A DNA stretch of 64,000 bases. Source: Sphingopyxis sp. BE259. GTDB lineage: Bacteria; Pseudomonadota; Alphaproteobacteria; Sphingomonadales; Sphingomonadaceae. The notes beneath the pieces are model-generated. The model did no database searches and was not told where the DNA came from. It saw nothing but the letters and a program-made list of their open reading frames with translations. Location: positions 2,778,001 to 2,842,000 of the forward strand of contig NZ_JAVDWM010000001.1 in NCBI RefSeq assembly GCF_031457495.1. Reading direction: 5' to 3'. Position 1 is the first letter of the stretch. Every line of letters starts with the position of its first letter. Shown here piece by piece: positions 61,924 to 64,000 of this stretch. The position numbers and the translations under genes were made by a program.

Positions 61924-64000
61924 CGGCCGCCTGTCGCCGGGGGCGCGGCTGCGGCGCCGAGCGCCGATGCATCGGCCAACGTCATCCCCTTGGGCAGGAT
62001 CGCCAGCGACCATTGGCGCTGCGGCGTCAGATATTGCTGCGCCAGTCGCTGGACATCGGCGGCGGTGACCGCCGAAATATCGTCCTGCATCGACAGGGCT
62101 GCGGCGGTCACGCGCGGATCGCGCGTCGCACCTTCCAGCAGGAACATCCAATAGACGTTGCCCGTTGACGCCCGCGCCACCTGTTCGCGGATCGGCACCG
62201 CGTTGCGCGTCAGTTCGTCGGCACTGACCGGCTTCGCCACCAGATCGGCGGCGATGTCACGCGCGATGCCATAAAAACGGTCGAGATCCTTGGGCGCGAG
62301 CAGGCTGCCGACGAGCAGATAGCCGCCGCTGTCGAATCCGGTCGGCCAATGGCTATCGACCACCGGGCCATAGCTGGCGCCCTGCTCGGCGCGCAGGCGA
62401 TCGAACAGCCGGTCGTTGAAGATCGCGGCCAGCACTTCCAGCCCGCGCGCGTCACGCGGATTGGTCAGGCCACCACCGGTCGGCCACGCGGTCATCGCTG
62501 CCGCCTGCCCCTGTTCACCGCTGTGGTAGGCGATGTCGGGCACCTTGGCGGGTTTGGCAAAATCGACGCGTTGGCCGCTCGCCGGCGCCAGCACCTTGCG
62601 CGGCGGCAATGCGCCGAGCGTGCTGGACAGAATCTGGCGATAATCGACCGATTCCAGATCACCGAAAATCTGCACCTCGATCGGCCCGCTGGCGAGCCGC
62701 GGTTCCCAGAAAGCGCGGAAAGCGGCGGGAGTCAGTGCCGCGATCTGCGCCTTGTCGGGCGCCGCCCAGCGCGCATCATTGCCGGTCAGCCACCCGCGCA
62801 GATTGCGGTCGAGCACCGCATTGGGAGTCGCGTCGTTGAGGTCGTAGCCGGTGAGATAGCCAATCCGCAGCCGCTCGATCGGCGCCGCATCCCAGCGCGG
62901 CTGCGCCAGCTTCGCCGCGATCAGCCGCATCTGGTCGGCGAGATCGGCGGGCTTGCTTTCCGCCGACAGTTCGAACGCATCGTCGTCGATCGCAAAATTG
63001 AGCTGAATCTGGCGCCCGTTGGTCAGCTGGTCGATCTCGTTCTGGCCCCACGGCCCGATGCCGCTGGCGACCAGCGCATAATCGCCGGTCCAGAGCAGGT
63101 TTGGCGCGTCGGCGGCGACGCTGCGATTGCCGGTGCCGAACCGGACGTTGACCCGTACCTTGCCCGGTTCGACCTTGTTGTTCGACACCAGCGCGGTGAC
63201 GCCGTTCGCAAATTCGATCCGTTCGGCACGCAGGCCCAGCACGCTGCTGGTCGCGGTGATCGTGCCGGGGGTTCCAAAGGCGGGAAGCTGTTTGAAATCG
63301 GCCTGCACCGCAGCCAGCCGGTCATCGCGCGCGGTGACCGGCGCGTTCAGCGCCGCCAGAACCGCGCCATTGCCGCCCGCCGCGGTCGGCGTGGTCAGCA
63401 CGGCGCGCGTCACCGGCGCGGCAAAAATCGCCTTGCTGATCTCCAGCATCACCTTGGGCGTCGCCGACGCACGGATTGCCTTGAACATATCAACCTGCCC
63501 CTGCGGGCTCGTCACCGTCTCGGCAATATCGACCGCCCGAACCATGTCGTCGGCCAGCCGGGCGCCGGGTTCGTTGCGGGCGTTTTCCAGTTCCTTGGCC
63601 AGAAAGGCTTCGATCTCGTTCGCCTCGCGGTCGATGTCGGCTTGTGACGGCGGGGTGGTCACCGCATCGGCGATGACGCCGCGCACATCGGCCAGCGCGG
63701 CTTTCCAATCGCTCAGCGGGACGATCGACGCCATGGTGACGTCGGCGCTGCGGCTGACATATTGCTGTTCGACGGTGGCGACCAGATAGCTTCCGCCGCT
63801 GCGCGCCCGATTTTCCAGCCGCCGGTTGACCAGTGCCTGGGCGATGAATTCCAGATAGAGCCGCCGGGTGTTTTCGACGGTATCGATGCGTTTCTGCCAC
63901 GGGCGGACCATCGCCAGCGTCAGCGCGAGCGGCTGGTTCGCCTCGACGATTTCCAGCGCCGCGGGCGCCTTGGGATCGGGCTTGCCAAAATCGGGGGCGG
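61920..64000 (-). CDS. M16-family (pitrilysin-like) zinc peptidase, C-terminal part (5' end off the right edge)
   Basis: The frame is open to base 64000, so the N-terminal third with the HxxEH zinc site is outside the window. The visible 690 residues contain the middle helical part (VRPWQKRIDTVENTRRLYLEFIAQAL) and the second M16 domain. In that domain RAERIEFANGVTALVSNNKVEPGKVRVNVRFGTG starts a homology repeat, and FNDRLFDRLRAEQGASYGPVV is the R/Y motif region. The C-terminus QYLTPQRQWSLAILPKG is typical. It is likely a periplasmic or outer-membrane lipoprotein-type oligopeptidase of about 950 residues. Confidence 0.93.
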   Translation of the reverse strand, partial: APDFGKPDPKAPAALEIVEANQPLALTLAMVRPWQKRIDTVENTRRLYLEFIAQALVNRRLENRARSGGSYLVATVEQQYVSRSADVTMASIVPLSDWKAALADVRGVIADAVTTPPSQADIDREANEIEAFLAKELENARNEPGARLADDMVRAVDIAETVTSPQGQVDMFKAIRASATPKVMLEISKAIFAAPVTRAVLTTPTAAGGNGAVLAALNAPVTARDDRLAAVQADFKQLPAFGTPGTITATSSVLGLRAERIEFANGVTALVSNNKVEPGKVRVNVRFGTGNRSVAADAPNLLWTGDYALVASGIGPWGQNEIDQLTNGRQIQLNFAIDDDAFELSAESKPADLADQMRLIAAKLAQPRWDAAPIERLRIGYLTGYDLNDATPNAVLDRNLRGWLTGNDARWAAPDKAQIAALTPAAFRAFWEPRLASGPIEVQIFGDLESVDYRQILSSTLGALPPRKVLAPASGQRVDFAKPAKVPDIAYHSGEQGQAAAMTAWPTGGGLTNPRDARGLEVLAAIFNDRLFDRLRAEQGASYGPVVDSHWPTGFDSGGYLLVGSLLAPKDLDRFYGIARDIAADLVAKPVSADELTRNAVPIREQVARASTGNVYWMFLLEGATRDPRVTAAALSMQDDISAVTAADVQRLAQQYLTPQRQWSLAILPKGMTLADASALGAAAAPPATGGR

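Noticed and set aside
1..64000. CRISPR arrays, insertion sequences, prophage or integrative elements
   Set aside because: No direct-repeat array, transposase, integrase or phage gene was seen; the repeats present are short palindromic intergenic elements.

Overview
The window looks like chromosome from a high-GC alphaproteobacterium of the Sphingomonadales, most likely Sphingopyxis or a close relative. The evidence is the codon bias, the gene order infA-maf-RNase E/G-like-yacG-tRNA-Phe, the block from rpsB to fabZ, and an exosortase A (XrtA) exopolysaccharide locus of the sphingomonad type with EpsI fused to the exosortase. Genus is inferred from recollection of the families, not from a search. 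I see no phage, insertion sequence, CRISPR array or large foreign island.

Layout. 1-2739 (minus) holds a partial RluE-like pseudouridine synthase, tRNA-Phe, and yacG, an RNase E/G-like gene, maf and infA. 2813-20816 (minus) is the exosortase A locus: a cupin/JmjC-like protein, three GNAT/FemAB-type acyltransferases or aminoacyltransferases (the third is on the plus strand), an asparagine synthase-like amidotransferase, exosortase A-EpsI, a sugar transferase, a polysaccharide deacetylase, an ExeA-like ATPase, an outer-membrane protein, a tyrosine autokinase, a chain-length determinant, an export lipoprotein, a PLP decarboxylase and an acyl-CoA ligase. It continues divergently on the plus strand (20852-23698) with a GNAT protein, an acyl carrier protein and two exosortase-associated hydrolases. 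Together these would build, modify, polymerise and export an exopolysaccharide while XrtA processes PEP-CTERM surface proteins. No PEP-CTERM substrate is encoded here.

23695-33526 is mixed metabolism: a small secreted protein, trxB, a methyltransferase, a caspase-like protease, trhO, a GMC oxidoreductase with a ferredoxin-like cysteine cluster, an acyltransferase and malate synthase G. 33742-37587 carries a WYL-like small protein and an arginine succinyltransferase module (M20 hydrolase, astA, astB). 37901-45282 contains a small membrane protein behind a perfect sigma-54 promoter match, a PHA-depolymerase-like hydrolase, a second alpha/beta hydrolase, an MHS transporter, a DEAD-box helicase, glpK and rpmE.

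45488-56649 (minus) is the translation/envelope operon rpsB-tsf-pyrH-frr-uppS-cdsA-dxr-rseP-bamA-skp-fabZ. 56960-64000 has an 86-residue membrane protein behind a good LexA box, pssA and psd, icd, a CPA2 antiporter and a partial M16 peptidase. Several families of intergenic inverted repeats are scattered through the window. The most promising observations are the SOS-box small membrane protein, the sigma-54-driven small membrane protein, and the acyl ligase/decarboxylase/ACP/hydrolase module of unknown product inside the exosortase locus.
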